DNA from: Bin5 sp965207495
GTDB lineage: Bacteria > Chloroflexota > Anaerolineae > Caldilineales > Caldilineaceae
Direction: 5' to 3'
DNA length: 64,000 bases
NCBI GenBank assembly: GCA_965207495.1
Contig: OZ242287.1
Location: 4,278,001-4,342,000, forward strand
Shown: piece after piece, positions 32,193-41,416 of the stretch
How positions within the stretch are numbered: position 1 is the stretch's first letter
Layout: each line of letters opens with the position of its first letter
Notes under the pieces: model-generated
The model's database searches: none
What the model saw: only the letters and a program-made list of their open reading frames with translations
Told to the model about the DNA's origin: nothing
Made by a program: the position numbers and the translations under genes

Positions 32193-34859
32193 ATGACAAC
32201 CCCGATGCGCCGTCAGTTCCTCACATTGAAAAGCCAGCACCCTGACTGCATTCTGCTGTTCCGCCTGGGGGACTTTTACGAAGCCTTCGATAGGGACGCC
32301 GAGATCGTGGCCGAGGTCTGCGATGTTGCGCTGACAAGCCGGCCCGTGGGCAACAGCCAGCGCGTGCCGCTGGCCGGGGTTCCCTATCACAGTGTTGAAG
32401 GCTACCTGGCGAAGCTGGTGGAGGCCGGTCACAAAGTTGCGATCGCGGAACAGGTCAGCGAGCCGGGATCGGGACTGGTGGATCGGGAGATCCAGCAGGT
32501 AGTCACCAAGGGTACTATCGCTGAACCCTCGATGCTGGACGACGACCGCAACAACTACCTGGTTGCGGTGCTGTTCAACGCACGCGGCGATGAGGCAGGC
32601 ATCGCTTACTGTGACATCACCACCGGTGAATTTGCGGCGACTCAGGTCGGCAGTGGTGCATCGGCTGAAACCGAGCAGCGTTTGGGGGAGGAGCTGGCAC
32701 GTCTGCAACCCAGCGAGTTGATCACGTCTGGGTGGGATTTCGAAGAGAGCCGACTTGCTCCCTTGATCGCCAGTTTGCAAGCGATAGTTTCTCCAATTGA
32801 GGCCTGGCAGGTGGAGCTTGACACGGCCCGCAGTGCGCTGCAACGGCATCTCGGCGTTCGCAGCCTGGACGGATTCGGCTTGCAGGAAAGGCCGCAGGCT
32901 GTACGGGCCGCTGCCGCAATTCTTGCCTATTTGCAGGAGATGCAGCCCGGCGCGCTCTCGCAGTTGGTCAGATTGCATAGCTACTCGGTGGGCGAGTTCA
33001 TGGTGTTGGACGACTCGACACGGCGCAACCTGGAGTTGACAGAAACGATTCGCGGCGGCGACGTACGGGGAAGCCTTCTTGGCGTGTTGGACGAGACCTT
33101 GACACCCATGGGCGGACGCCTGCTGCGGAACTGGCTGGGGCGACCGCTGCTGGACATTGCCCTCATCAGCGAACGGCTGGAGGCTGTCCAAGCACTGGTG
33201 GGCGATTCCAGTTTGCGGGGGCAGCTACGGGACAGGTTGCGGGGAATGGGGGACCTGGAGCGCTGGATCAGCCGTATCTCCCAGGCCAAGGCGTTGCCGC
33301 GGGATTTACTCGGTGTGCGGGAGATACTCGGTGGCACCCCGGGTCTGCGCGAGTTGATCATGGCTTCCAGCGCGGACTCAGAATGGGGGCAGATGGCCGG
33401 GCCGGCACATGGTACCTCAGCCGACTCTTTTTTCGAGCAGATGATGGACAGACTGCCGGACTGCTCGCACGCCTTCGAGCTTCTGCAGCGGGCGATCGAC
33501 GATGAGCCTTCAGCCACGCTGGCGAATCCGGGCATTATCCGGCCCGGTTACAGCGAAGAACTGGATGCGATCGTAGAAGGCAGCCGTCACGCAAAGGAGT
33601 GGGTCGCCGCGCTTGAAAATGTAGAACGCGACCGCCTCAATATTCCAAGTCTGAAGGTCAGTTACAACAAGGTCTTCGGCTACTACATCGAAGTGACAAA
33701 CACGCATGCGGGCAAGGTGCCGCAGGACTATATCCGCAAGCAGACACTGACCAGCGCTGAACGCTACATTACGCCCGAACTCAAGGAATATGAATCACAG
33801 ATCCTCAACGCTGACGAGCGCCGTCTGGCGCTGGAGCAGGCGCTTTTCCGCCAAGTCTGCACCGAACTGAGCGCGCACGCCGACGGGATCCGCTGCCTTG
33901 CCGAAGGGCTGGCCCTGCTGGATGTGTACGCGTCAATGGCGGAGGTCGCGGTCAAGCGTCGATACTGCCGCCCTGAGATCGACGACGGCGCCGCGATCAC
34001 GATCACGGGAGGGCGGCACCCGGTTGTGGAATTGACGAGCGACGAGCCCTTTGTCCCCAACGACGTGCATCTCTCGCCAGGGGAGCTCATTCATATCCTG
34101 ACGGGACCGAACATGTCGGGAAAGTCTACCTATCTGCGGCAGACAGCCCTGATCTCGCTGCTGGCGCAGATTGGCTCCTTTGTGCCCGCGACGTCTGCCC
34201 AGATTGGCGTAGTGGATCGCATCTTCACCCGCATTGGTGCAAGCGACGAGCTCCATCGCGGGCAGTCCACCTTCATGGTCGAGATGATTGAGACGGCCAA
34301 CATCCTCAACCACGCCAGCGAGCGCAGTCTACTGATACTGGACGAGATCGGTCGCGGCACCAGTACATACGACGGTCTTGCCATCGCCTGGGCGGTGGTG
34401 GAGCATATACACAACAGCCCGTCGCTGCGAGCCAAAACGCAGTTCGCAACCCACTATCACGAGCTGACCGACCTAGCTGACCGGCTGCCCCAGATTGTCA
34501 ACTACAATGTGGCCGTTGACGACAGCGGCGACGACGTTGTCTTCCTGCGCCGGATCCTGCCTGGCCGGGCCGACAGGTCCTATGGCGTGCACGTGGCGCA
34601 GATGGCAGGGTTGCCGAGAGGGGTAGTGCGGAGGGCGGGTGAAATTCTTCTTGAGCTGGAGGCCTCCGGCGCGGCCGGCCCGTCGACACTGCTGGATCAG
34701 ACGCCCGGCCGCAAACAGATGGAGGCCATGCAGGTTGGTCTCTTCGCCACCGACCACCCGGTCGTGGAGTCGTTGCGGTCGCTGGAGGTTGACGCCCTGT
34801 CCCCGCTCGAGGCGCTCAACCGGCTCTACGAACTGCGTCGAATGGCCGAGAAGAGCTGA
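32193..34859 (+). CDS. mutS: DNA mismatch repair protein MutS
   Basis: MutS recognises mismatches and recruits MutL. The 888-residue protein shows the mismatch-binding N-terminus with the Phe-x-Glu motif (RLGDFYEAF, about residues 26-34), the connector and lever domains, the clamp (ESQILNADERRLALEQ), and the C-terminal ABC ATPase with Walker A GPNMSGKSTYLRQ (about 637-650), the Walker B and signature stretch LILDEIGRGTSTYDGLAIAW, and FATHYHELT. Length is standard for MutS1. It starts only 23 bp after the CHAT gene, with no Shine-Dalgarno or separate promoter, so it is probably expressed from the CHAT promoter. mutL is not in the window. Confidence 0.98.
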   Translation: MTTPMRRQFLTLKSQHPDCILLFRLGDFYEAFDRDAEIVAEVCDVALTSRPVGNSQRVPLAGVPYHSVEGYLAKLVEAGHKVAIAEQVSEPGSGLVDREIQQVVTKGTIAEPSMLDDDRNNYLVAVLFNARGDEAGIAYCDITTGEFAATQVGSGASAETEQRLGEELARLQPSELITSGWDFEESRLAPLIASLQAIVSPIEAWQVELDTARSALQRHLGVRSLDGFGLQERPQAVRAAAAILAYLQEMQPGALSQLVRLHSYSVGEFMVLDDSTRRNLELTETIRGGDVRGSLLGVLDETLTPMGGRLLRNWLGRPLLDIALISERLEAVQALVGDSSLRGQLRDRLRGMGDLERWISRISQAKALPRDLLGVREILGGTPGLRELIMASSADSEWGQMAGPAHGTSADSFFEQMMDRLPDCSHAFELLQRAIDDEPSATLANPGIIRPGYSEELDAIVEGSRHAKEWVAALENVERDRLNIPSLKVSYNKVFGYYIEVTNTHAGKVPQDYIRKQTLTSAERYITPELKEYESQILNADERRLALEQALFRQVCTELSAHADGIRCLAEGLALLDVYASMAEVAVKRRYCRPEIDDGAAITITGGRHPVVELTSDEPFVPNDVHLSPGELIHILTGPNMSGKSTYLRQTALISLLAQIGSFVPATSAQIGVVDRIFTRIGASDELHRGQSTFMVEMIETANILNHASERSLLILDEIGRGTSTYDGLAIAWAVVEHIHNSPSLRAKTQFATHYHELTDLADRLPQIVNYNVAVDDSGDDVVFLRRILPGRADRSYGVHVAQMAGLPRGVVRRAGEILLELEASGAAGPSTLLDQTPGRKQMEAMQVGLFATDHPVVESLRSLEVDALSPLEALNRLYELRRMAEKS

Positions 34860-35049
34860 CGCGGGTGGGACCCCTTTTCAAGACCTTGAGTCAAAGCAAC
34901 TACCAGGCCATCTCCGGTATGAGCTCACTGAATCAGGAACTGAAGAGGTCAGTGGCTTGTGACTGGTGGCTCGAGACAGAAAGTGGGGAGCAGGCAAGAG
35001 GTGAGGAGAAGACATAAGGTGGGGAGAAGACATTGTTGGCTAGACACGT

Positions 35050-35232
35050 TGCCGGGGAAGAGTACACACGGTGGCTAGCAAGGGCGGGGCGTTGCGGGGG
35101 CGCAGCCCCTGCACAAGGGAGGGCCAAAGGCCCGAACGCCCAAATGCAAGGAGAGAGTGAAGAGGAGAGAGGAGAGAGAAGACTGCTTTCTCCTCGTTCA
35201 GCGTCGCGAACTGACTGTGGCTGAGTAGTCAC
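35050..35232 (+). repeat. Interspersed intergenic repeat, copy 2
   Basis: The core 35067-35180 is the near-identical partner of 5193-5306; the four differences are one hairpin-loop base, one base after the hairpin and two in the purine tract. The flanks differ, except for GGGGAAGA at the left and CTGAGTAGT at the right. It lies in the 642-bp gap downstream of mutS. The preceding bases (34980-35035) contain a purine-rich near-direct repeat (GGAGAAGACA twice). Confidence 0.8.
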
Positions 35233-35376
35233 GAGTCAGAAACAAAGATGAATACCTGACGAGAGCAGGTGGTCTCGAGGGTGAGCGTGATCCTAGAAGG
35301 AGGGTTAATCTGAGGCGGACTCCTGCCTAAGTCAGGCCCCAGTTGCCTCTTCATGGATTGTTGCCGGAAAACCAAT

Positions 35377-35408
35377 GAGTGCGGAGAAGCCGTGGTTTCT
35401 CCGCACTC
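35377..35408. repeat. 12-bp perfect hairpin downstream of the VOC gene
   Basis: Arms 35377-35388 and 35397-35408 pair perfectly around an 8-nt loop. It could end minus-strand transcripts from the VOC gene, but the T-richness after it on that strand (ATTGGTTTTCC) is weak. Confidence 0.55.
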
Positions 35409-35414
35409 TCAATG

Positions 35415-35472
35415 CCTGTCCGGTGGGCCTGTCCGGTGGGCCTGCCCGGTGGGCCTGCCCGGTGGGCCTGCC
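35415..35472. repeat. 13-bp tandem repeat, 4.5 copies
   Basis: Four head-to-tail copies of CCTG(T/C)CCGGTGGG at 35415, 35428, 35441 and 35454, with a partial fifth ending at 35472. The first two copies carry T at position 5, the last two C. The unit is not a multiple of three and lies between the 12-bp hairpin and the VOC stop, so it is a non-coding minisatellite likely to vary in copy number. Confidence 0.85.
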
Positions 35473-35501
35473 AGACTGTTTCAACCTGGCCGTGGGTAAG
35501 A

Positions 35502-35939
35502 CTAACCCTCGGGCTGGGCGGCCTGATTGGGATGAATCGTCGTGCCCGGCCACATCGTTGTGACCTCACTCACGTCGACCGTGATGCCGTCGGGATCTTC
35601 GACTTTGAAGGCAGGCTGCTCCAGGTTTTCGGGATCCAGCGGCGTCTTGCCCCCAAGGCCGTCGGAGAAGATCGTGTATCCCATGTCGCGCAGTCGGAGC
35701 GCGGCGGCCTTTACGTCCGGGACACCGACGCCGACGTGCAGGTAATCCAGCATTCCGCCAATGTGTTCAGGACGGTCATCGCCCTGGTGTTGAAAGACGG
35801 CGAAATTGTGATAGCCGTCGGTCAGGTCGTAGCGGATTCCTCTTTCGCCGGCGACACGCAGCCCCAGACCGTCGCGCCAGAAGCGGATCGACTTGGAGAG
35901 GTCGGAAGCTCGTACACCTACATGAACTAATACACTCAT
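35502..35939 (-). CDS. VOC-superfamily protein (glyoxalase/dioxygenase fold)
   Basis: A 145-residue protein with paired beta-alpha-beta-beta-beta modules: the first from VHVGVRASDLSKSIRFWRDGLGL, the second from YLHVGVGVPDVKAAALRLRDMG and ending VEDPDGITVDVSEV. Candidate metal ligands are the two His at the module starts (H6 and the His of YLHVG); the usual Glu near each module end is less clear. The fold serves glyoxalase I, epimerases and extradiol dioxygenases, so substrate is unknown. It is the first of several VOC genes in the accessory region, beside the ThDP enzyme on the same strand (63 bp apart). Confidence 0.85.
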   Translation of the reverse strand: MSVLVHVGVRASDLSKSIRFWRDGLGLRVAGERGIRYDLTDGYHNFAVFQHQGDDRPEHIGGMLDYLHVGVGVPDVKAAALRLRDMGYTIFSDGLGGKTPLDPENLEQPAFKVEDPDGITVDVSEVTTMWPGTTIHPNQAAQPEG

Positions 35940-36002
35940 TCGATATTCTCCTTACATTTACAGAGAAGAGCTGAATTGGGCTTTTGATTTCTCCGGTGTC
36001 CT

Positions 36003-37649
36003 TCAGCGGTCCCAGCGCGAGCGACGGGCTTCAAGGTCGGAATGCACGTCAATCAGAACCGTCTGCCCTTCGGCGTTGAGCCGCTGGGCCCTTTGCAGTG
36101 CCGGGACCATCTCGGCCGTTTTCTTAACAGTAATCCCGACAGCACCCATACCTTCCGCAATTTTAGCGTAGTCACCGATCATATAGCTGACGCCATATTG
36201 TGCGCGTGCGGTCTCAAAATTGCCAGGTGGATAGGTTGCCATGCCGCCGTTGTTTAGCAGCACTGTGGTGATCGCCGCCCCCGATCGCGCCGCGGTCTCC
36301 AGGTCCATCCCCGACATCCCGAAGGCTCCATCGCCCATCAGATTGAGACAGAATTTGTCCGGGTGGGCCAGTTTGGCGCCGATCATGAGCGGGAGGCCGA
36401 AGCCGAGGTGCGTCGTCTTGCCCCAGCCGATGTAGCTGCTGGGTACCGTGGCGGTGTAGAAGGGAACGATAGAGTCGCGCGGCGCGCCGGCGTCGTGGGT
36501 GACGATACTATTTTCCCAGTCGAGCGTGCGGTTGATATCGTGAATCACCCGGTACGTGTTGAGGGGCTCCTCGTCCGAGGTCAGCAGGGGCATCCACTCC
36601 TCCAGCCACGGTTTTCTGCAGGCGGCGATTTCGGCGGCAGTTTGGCGGCTGCGTTCGGCGCGGGCCTCGCCAGCCTGGCCCTTGGCCGAACTGAGCATCG
36701 CTTGAAGAGTCAGCATGGCGTCGCCGACCAGGCCGATGTCAACCGATTCGTCCTTGTTGATATCTTCCGGGTCGACGGTATTGTGGATGATGAACTTGCC
36801 CGGCAGAATAATCTGGCAGTAGGGGCCGCGTGTAAGGCTGGTGCCGATTGCGAGCAGGAGATCGCACTCCTGCAGCCAGCGGTGCGCGGGCAGGGTCGTT
36901 GCACGGCTGCCGGCGCCAAGGAAGAGAGGGTGGCGCTCGTCGAAGGCTGATTTGCCCGGCATGGTGCAGAAAACGGGGACGCCAGTATACTCGGCCAGCT
37001 CGCGCAGCGCGTCAGCGGCGTTCGAGAGCAAGACACCTCCGCCCGCCCAGATTACCGGTTTCTCTGCCTGCAGCAGCATCTTCACTGCCTCGTCAATGTC
37101 GGCCTGGGCGGGAACCTGCCGCATCAACTGTGGCGGCCGGTAGTCGAGCGCGCTTTCGGGGACCACCTGATCGCAGACATCGGTCAACATTTCGACGACG
37201 ACCGGCCCCGGCGGCCCATTTCGCAGCGCATGAAACGCCCGCCTCATTACGGCGGCGACCTGGTCGGGCCGGTAGATTGCCTCTACACGTTTGACCAGGC
37301 CCTGGTAGTTGTTCACCGCAGAGAAGTTGGGTCGCACTGACAGTTGATCGAGTTGAACTCCGCCCGGCAGGACCAGGATCGGGATGTTGTCGGCGTAGGC
37401 CTGGGCGATGCCGCCCATCGCGTTTTCGGCCCCGGCCTGGGATTGGACGGCGACGACGCCAAAGCGCTGGCGGCCGCTGGTACGGCTGAACCCGTCGGCG
37501 GCCATCACTGCGCCCCGTTCGTGGCGGAAATTGATGGGCCTGATGCCGACCTGGGCGGCCGCCTCAATCAGGGGGTTGGACGGAAAGCAGGCCAACCACT
37601 CGACCCCTTCGGCTTTCAGTATTGCTGCGATCGCTTCGATGCCGTTCAT
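36003..37649 (-). CDS. Thiamine-diphosphate-dependent enzyme (acetolactate synthase-like)
   Basis: A 548-residue ThDP enzyme with three domains: the N-terminal PYR domain with the catalytic Glu in RHERGAVMAADGF, the middle TPP_enzyme_M domain (KPVIWAGGGVLLSNAADALRELAEYTGVPVF) and the C-terminal PP domain with the ThDP motif GDGAFGMSGMDLETAARSGAAITTVLLNN. It resembles acetolactate synthase, benzoylformate decarboxylase and related decarboxylases, but is not coupled to an ilvN or ilvC gene, so a catabolic decarboxylation or carboligation is more likely. It lies between a VOC gene and a Gfo/Idh gene on the same strand. Confidence 0.88.
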   Translation of the reverse strand: MNGIEAIAAILKAEGVEWLACFPSNPLIEAAAQVGIRPINFRHERGAVMAADGFSRTSGRQRFGVVAVQSQAGAENAMGGIAQAYADNIPILVLPGGVQLDQLSVRPNFSAVNNYQGLVKRVEAIYRPDQVAAVMRRAFHALRNGPPGPVVVEMLTDVCDQVVPESALDYRPPQLMRQVPAQADIDEAVKMLLQAEKPVIWAGGGVLLSNAADALRELAEYTGVPVFCTMPGKSAFDERHPLFLGAGSRATTLPAHRWLQECDLLLAIGTSLTRGPYCQIILPGKFIIHNTVDPEDINKDESVDIGLVGDAMLTLQAMLSSAKGQAGEARAERSRQTAAEIAACRKPWLEEWMPLLTSDEEPLNTYRVIHDINRTLDWENSIVTHDAGAPRDSIVPFYTATVPSSYIGWGKTTHLGFGLPLMIGAKLAHPDKFCLNLMGDGAFGMSGMDLETAARSGAAITTVLLNNGGMATYPPGNFETARAQYGVSYMIGDYAKIAEGMGAVGITVKKTAEMVPALQRAQRLNAEGQTVLIDVHSDLEARRSRWDR

Positions 37650-37719
37650 CGACGGTTCTCCGGGCAGAGTGCTGGCGTATGGTTGCTACTGTGGGTGGAG
37701 GCCCTATTCAAGGCGTCTT

Positions 37720-38757
37720 TCATTTCTGGATTGGTGTGGGAAGAACGGACAGATCCACCTTCTGCGGCTGGCCGGAATGGATTGAGGCGATGATCGTCTC
37801 GACCAGCAGTGTGGACAGGATGCCCGCTTGCGGAGGCACGTACGGGTCCGAGTCGTTCATGATGGCGTCGACCAGAAACGACAGGCGTTCGATCGGCGGC
37901 GGGGTCAGGGTCTCGTCCTTTTGCCCCTCCCCAGGATCAGGCGCAGTAAAGGTAACTTTGCGAAAATGCTCATAGAGCACAGCCGTGTTCTGGCCGTCGA
38001 AGAACTCGAAGAACCATTTGGAAATAACAGAATTGAAGCCAGCGTCGCTCATCAGAAAGGTGCCAACGGAGTCGTTGGCGAAGCGGATGGTGGCCGCGGC
38101 CGAATCCACCATGTCGTCGCTGCCGAGTTCACCAGGATGGGTTATCTGTCCGCCGGTTGCGTAGACCTCCACAGGCGCGCTGTCGTGGACCCAGCAGAGG
38201 TAGTCGACCATGTGAACGCCAACATCCCACAGCGGCCCGCCGCCTTCAACAGGATGCCAGCGCCAGCGGTTGAGGTCGGCGGGGCTCATCATACACTGGC
38301 TGTGGCTTACCTTGGGCGCGTCGAGACGCTTGCGCAGGGCGCGTGCGGCGCCTGAAAAGCGGATGGAGAAGTTGAGCATGAGCTTCGTTCCAGCCGTCTG
38401 CATGGCTTCATGGATGCGCAAACAGTCGGCCGTGGTCATGGCCATCGGCTTTTCGAGGAAGAGATGTTTGCCTGCCTGGCAGGCGGCGACTGCCAGTTCG
38501 GCATGGGAGCTGTGCGAGGTGGCGATTGAAACGATGTCCACACCCGGGTCGGCGATGACGCGTTCCGGGTCGGTGGTGGCGTATTCGGCGCCGTGTTGGG
38601 CTTGCAGCTGTTGCGCCGCGCCTTCGTGGATGTCGCAGAAGCCGCGCACGGCTACGCCTTCGGTGTCTGCGGCCCAGCCGGCGTGTGCCCGGCCGGCGCC
38701 GCCGCAGCCGATGAGAGCATATCCCAGGGTCTCTGCTGAACTCTTGCTGTTTGTCAT
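37720..38757 (-). CDS. Gfo/Idh/MocA-family oxidoreductase
   Basis: A 345-residue NAD(P)-dependent dehydrogenase of sugars or cyclitols. The Rossmann motif is LIGCGGAGRAHAGWA, the conserved EKP motif appears as FLEKPMAMT, and the C-terminal domain starts with WRWHPVEGGGPLWDVGVHMVDYLCW, including the Asp/His catalytic region (DVGVHMVD). The exact substrate is unknown. With the ThDP enzyme 70 bp downstream and the VOC gene after it, it forms a probable three-gene minus-strand unit. Confidence 0.9.
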   Translation of the reverse strand: MTNSKSSAETLGYALIGCGGAGRAHAGWAADTEGVAVRGFCDIHEGAAQQLQAQHGAEYATTDPERVIADPGVDIVSIATSHSSHAELAVAACQAGKHLFLEKPMAMTTADCLRIHEAMQTAGTKLMLNFSIRFSGAARALRKRLDAPKVSHSQCMMSPADLNRWRWHPVEGGGPLWDVGVHMVDYLCWVHDSAPVEVYATGGQITHPGELGSDDMVDSAAATIRFANDSVGTFLMSDAGFNSVISKWFFEFFDGQNTAVLYEHFRKVTFTAPDPGEGQKDETLTPPPIERLSFLVDAIMNDSDPYVPPQAGILSTLLVETIIASIHSGQPQKVDLSVLPTPIQK

Positions 38758-39174
38758 CTTCGGCTCACCTCGAAGCTCTCTGGACTTGTGACAGTCGAGC
38801 GTTTCTCATCGCCTGATAACTCTTCAGGAGGAAACTCAGAAGTTTGACCGTGCATGGAGAGGACCCGTGCAGGTTGGATTCGAGCCTGCTAACTTACATT
38901 CGATGTATTGTACACGAAAGAGAGATTAGTCTGAACTGTAAATTGCATGGACCTCGGTTGGGAGAGGACCGGGGAATGTTGCGCAAGGGGACGTTCTCGG
39001 TAGAAATCCATCGAAGGAAGTGGAGAATCAGCAAGACAGTTGGATGCAGTGCAGGCACAATAAACGTAGTAGCGCCGCCCTTCGAATTGGAATATACTGG
39101 TGCCGATTGCATTCCACCCACTCGTTGCGAGCGCTGGAACCACGCGGCCGGCGCGCAATTCCCAGGAGGATAAC
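38758..39174 (+). other. Divergent intergenic region
   Basis: The 417 bp between the minus-strand Gfo/Idh unit and the plus-strand PhyH gene must hold both promoters. TATACT-like sequence occurs near 39092 and, on the minus strand, TGTACAAT near 38915, but neither has a proper -35. No operator repeat or RNA structure was resolved. Confidence 0.35.
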
Positions 39175-40131
39175 ATGGCAGACGAAGCGGCAGCCTCGCA
39201 ACGACAGGCTGGCGGCTCGCGATCGGTAGCGAAGGGACTGACTCCTGAGCAGATTCGCGAGTTCAAGGAGGAAGGCTTTCTGATCGTGCGCCAGATGCTG
39301 CCCCTTGACGCGCTGCAGCCCCTGATCGATGAGCTTACGCTGAAGGTGGAGGAGGCGATCGGCGCGGCGGTCCAGGCGGGTCAGCTTGACCCCAAGGACA
39401 CCTATGATGACGCCTCCTTCGCGAGCCGGCTGGCACTGGCGTCCGAAGCCTGCAGGGACCGGAACTGGCTGTGGGAGAACTATTTTTCACGGGGGAAGCC
39501 AATTTCGGCGGGCATGTTCACGCTGCGCACCGCGCCGGTATTGCTGGACGCGACGGAGGCGCTTATCGGGCCTGAGATCCTGGCTCATCCCCAGTTCGCG
39601 CTGCGGCCGAAGATGCCAGACCTCGACCTGATGGATATCCCCTGGCACCAGGACCTGGCCTATCTGATTCCTGCGGAGGCGGGGGAGACACTTGTCGTCA
39701 ATTTCTGGATCCCGCTTGTAAGCGCAACCGAGGAAAACGGCTGCATGCAAGTGATTCCCGGCTCCCATCACGAGGGTCTGATTGCGCATGATCTGTGGCT
39801 TGAGACACCGGGACATAAGGGGGCGAGAGGGATTGCCGACGCGGACCTGCCTGACAGCAGTATCGTCACGTGTGAGGTGGATGCGGGGGATGTGTTGCTA
39901 ACCATGGAGCGGCTCGTGCATCGCTCGATCCCTAACCGGTCACAGACTGTGCGCTGGAGTGTCGACACCCGTTACAACCGCATCGGCCTGCCAACGGGGC
40001 GCTCCAAGGTGCCGGGTTTTGTCGCCCGCAGCCGGGAACATCCTGAAAAGGTCGCGCGATCGCACCATGATTGGATTCAGAATCTGGCGGAGGCGGGCCT
40101 GGACCGCTGGTTACAGCCGCTGCAGAACTGA
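39175..40131 (+). CDS. Phytanoyl-CoA dioxygenase (PhyH)-family protein 1
   Basis: An Fe(II)/2-oxoglutarate oxygenase of 318 residues. The facial triad is H158 and D160 (PWHQDLAY) and H249 (RLVHRSIPN), with R260 placed to bind the 2-oxoglutarate carboxylate. The stretch NFWIPLVSATEENGCMQVIPGSH is typical of the family. A strong AGGAGG lies 5 bases before ATG 39175. Members hydroxylate small organic molecules, often at positions alpha to a carboxylate; the substrate is unknown. The isomerase gene follows by 19 bp. Confidence 0.9.
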   Translation: MADEAAASQRQAGGSRSVAKGLTPEQIREFKEEGFLIVRQMLPLDALQPLIDELTLKVEEAIGAAVQAGQLDPKDTYDDASFASRLALASEACRDRNWLWENYFSRGKPISAGMFTLRTAPVLLDATEALIGPEILAHPQFALRPKMPDLDLMDIPWHQDLAYLIPAEAGETLVVNFWIPLVSATEENGCMQVIPGSHHEGLIAHDLWLETPGHKGARGIADADLPDSSIVTCEVDAGDVLLTMERLVHRSIPNRSQTVRWSVDTRYNRIGLPTGRSKVPGFVARSREHPEKVARSHHDWIQNLAEAGLDRWLQPLQN

Positions 40132-40150
40132 CAGCATACGAGGCCGAAAG

Positions 40151-41074
40151 ATGACCGAGCACAGATTCAAATTGGGGATGTACCTTCCGGAGCTGGGTCT
40201 GCCCTTTGACGACTCTTTGGCAAAGGCAAGGGAGATCGGGGCGGACTATGTCTGGTTCAACACGCTTGGCGCTGACGGCCCGTCATTGCGGGAGCTGGAC
40301 GACGCGGCGTTGGACCGCCTTGGCGAGCAGGTCGCTGGGCATGGGTTGGAGATCTTTCTGATCAATGTTGGCAATCCGTTCAAGCAGATCCACCTGACCG
40401 ATCTCGACGTGAACGGGATGGAGGAACATCCGGAGTTTCGGCAGGACATGGCGGACATGGTGCACTCGATGCAGATTGCGGCGCGGCTGGGGGTCGGCGC
40501 GGTGGGCGTCTTCACGTTTGCATGGCCGGGGGAGTATTCGGCTGCCAAGCCGACGTGGCCGATGCGCTGGTTGACTCGGGGCGGCTATATCGCAGACGCC
40601 GATATGGAGAAGCTGGTGCGGGCCTTTTCGCTGGCGTTGGATGAGGCCGAGAAATATGACGTGGACCTGGCGCTCTCGATGATGCCCTGGAACTATACGA
40701 ATACGACAGGCAACTTCCGTCGGCTGGCGGAGGCACTCAATTCGCCGCGAATCAAGGTGATGTGGGGGCCGGCTGACAACCTGAACTGCGGCGAGGCAGA
40801 TGTGGCGACGGCCGGATTTCTGAACATCCATCCCTTTCTACACGGGTTGCACCTGAAGGACCTGACTGTTCAGGACGGCCTGCAACTGGACTTTTCCTAC
40901 TGCCCGCTGGGCGAGGGCGACGTGGACTATCCCACCATTCTGCGCAGCCTGCGAGAACGCGGCAGCGACGCGGTGTTGTCGGTGGCGACGCACTTTTTGC
41001 CGCCGAGCGGATCGCGGGAAGAGGCGATGCGCATCAACTACGCGAACCTGAGGCGGTTGATCGCAGAGAGCTGA
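40151..41074 (+). CDS. Sugar phosphate isomerase/epimerase (xylose isomerase-like TIM barrel)
   Basis: A 307-residue TIM-barrel protein of the AP-endonuclease-2 superfamily. Seen are the N-terminal strand and helix (KLGMYLPELGLPFDDSLAKAREIGADYVWF), a mid-barrel LGVGAVGVFTFAW, and metal-site-like residues at strand ends (the HLKDLTVQD segment and the Glu and Asp of GEGDVDYPTIL). Members isomerise or epimerise sugars and inositols or dehydrate keto acids. ATG 40151 follows the PhyH gene by 19 bp; the same operon is likely. Confidence 0.87.
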   Translation: MTEHRFKLGMYLPELGLPFDDSLAKAREIGADYVWFNTLGADGPSLRELDDAALDRLGEQVAGHGLEIFLINVGNPFKQIHLTDLDVNGMEEHPEFRQDMADMVHSMQIAARLGVGAVGVFTFAWPGEYSAAKPTWPMRWLTRGGYIADADMEKLVRAFSLALDEAEKYDVDLALSMMPWNYTNTTGNFRRLAEALNSPRIKVMWGPADNLNCGEADVATAGFLNIHPFLHGLHLKDLTVQDGLQLDFSYCPLGEGDVDYPTILRSLRERGSDAVLSVATHFLPPSGSREEAMRINYANLRRLIAES

Positions 41075-41310
41075 CCTCTTTGCACTCGGTTTTTCTCTCC
41101 TGTCGACCAGTTACCCCTATCCACGCCTGATGTCAAGAGCGTTTGCTCGGCTTGCATACTTGACGTTCTGAGCCGCTCAGAGGTTTTTTCCTGCGCGTTC
41201 GCGTTACGCAGTTGGAGCACAAGCCGGTCTTCCGAATACGTGAGAATTCGATTCGGTTGGGCTATGAGACCTTACCCGACAGCGGTTTGCACCCATAGCA
41301 ATTCGTTGCT

Positions 41311-41338
41311 TTGCAATTGCCGCGCAATTATGTAAGAT
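41311..41338 (+). promoter_or_regulatory. Promoter with internal 15-bp operator-like palindrome before the ABC importer
   Basis: TTGCAA (41311-41316), a 16-bp spacer and TAAGAT (41333-41338). Inside it lies AATTGC-CGC-GCAATT (41315-41329), a perfect inverted repeat with a 3-bp centre, as expected for a LacI/GntR-type regulator that blocks polymerase. Just upstream, AGCAA-TTCG-TTGCT (41297-41310) is another small palindrome. The rest of the 342-bp gap (41075-41416) shows nothing else. No regulator gene is adjacent. Confidence 0.5.
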
Positions 41339-41416
41339 TGCCCACAAGCTTCCCTTCCTCCTGAAGCTGGAACGTCAGGCTCAGTCCTCTGCAATAGACT
41401 TCTAAAGAACTTTTAC

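Noticed and set aside
35415..35472. Tandem repeat considered as a CRISPR array
   Set aside because: Units are contiguous 13-mers without spacers, and no cas genes are in the window.
35332..35569. Minus-strand frames with Gly-Pro-Ala repeats near the 13-bp repeat
   Set aside because: They arise from translating the 13-bp tandem repeat and hairpin; the repeat unit is not a multiple of three.
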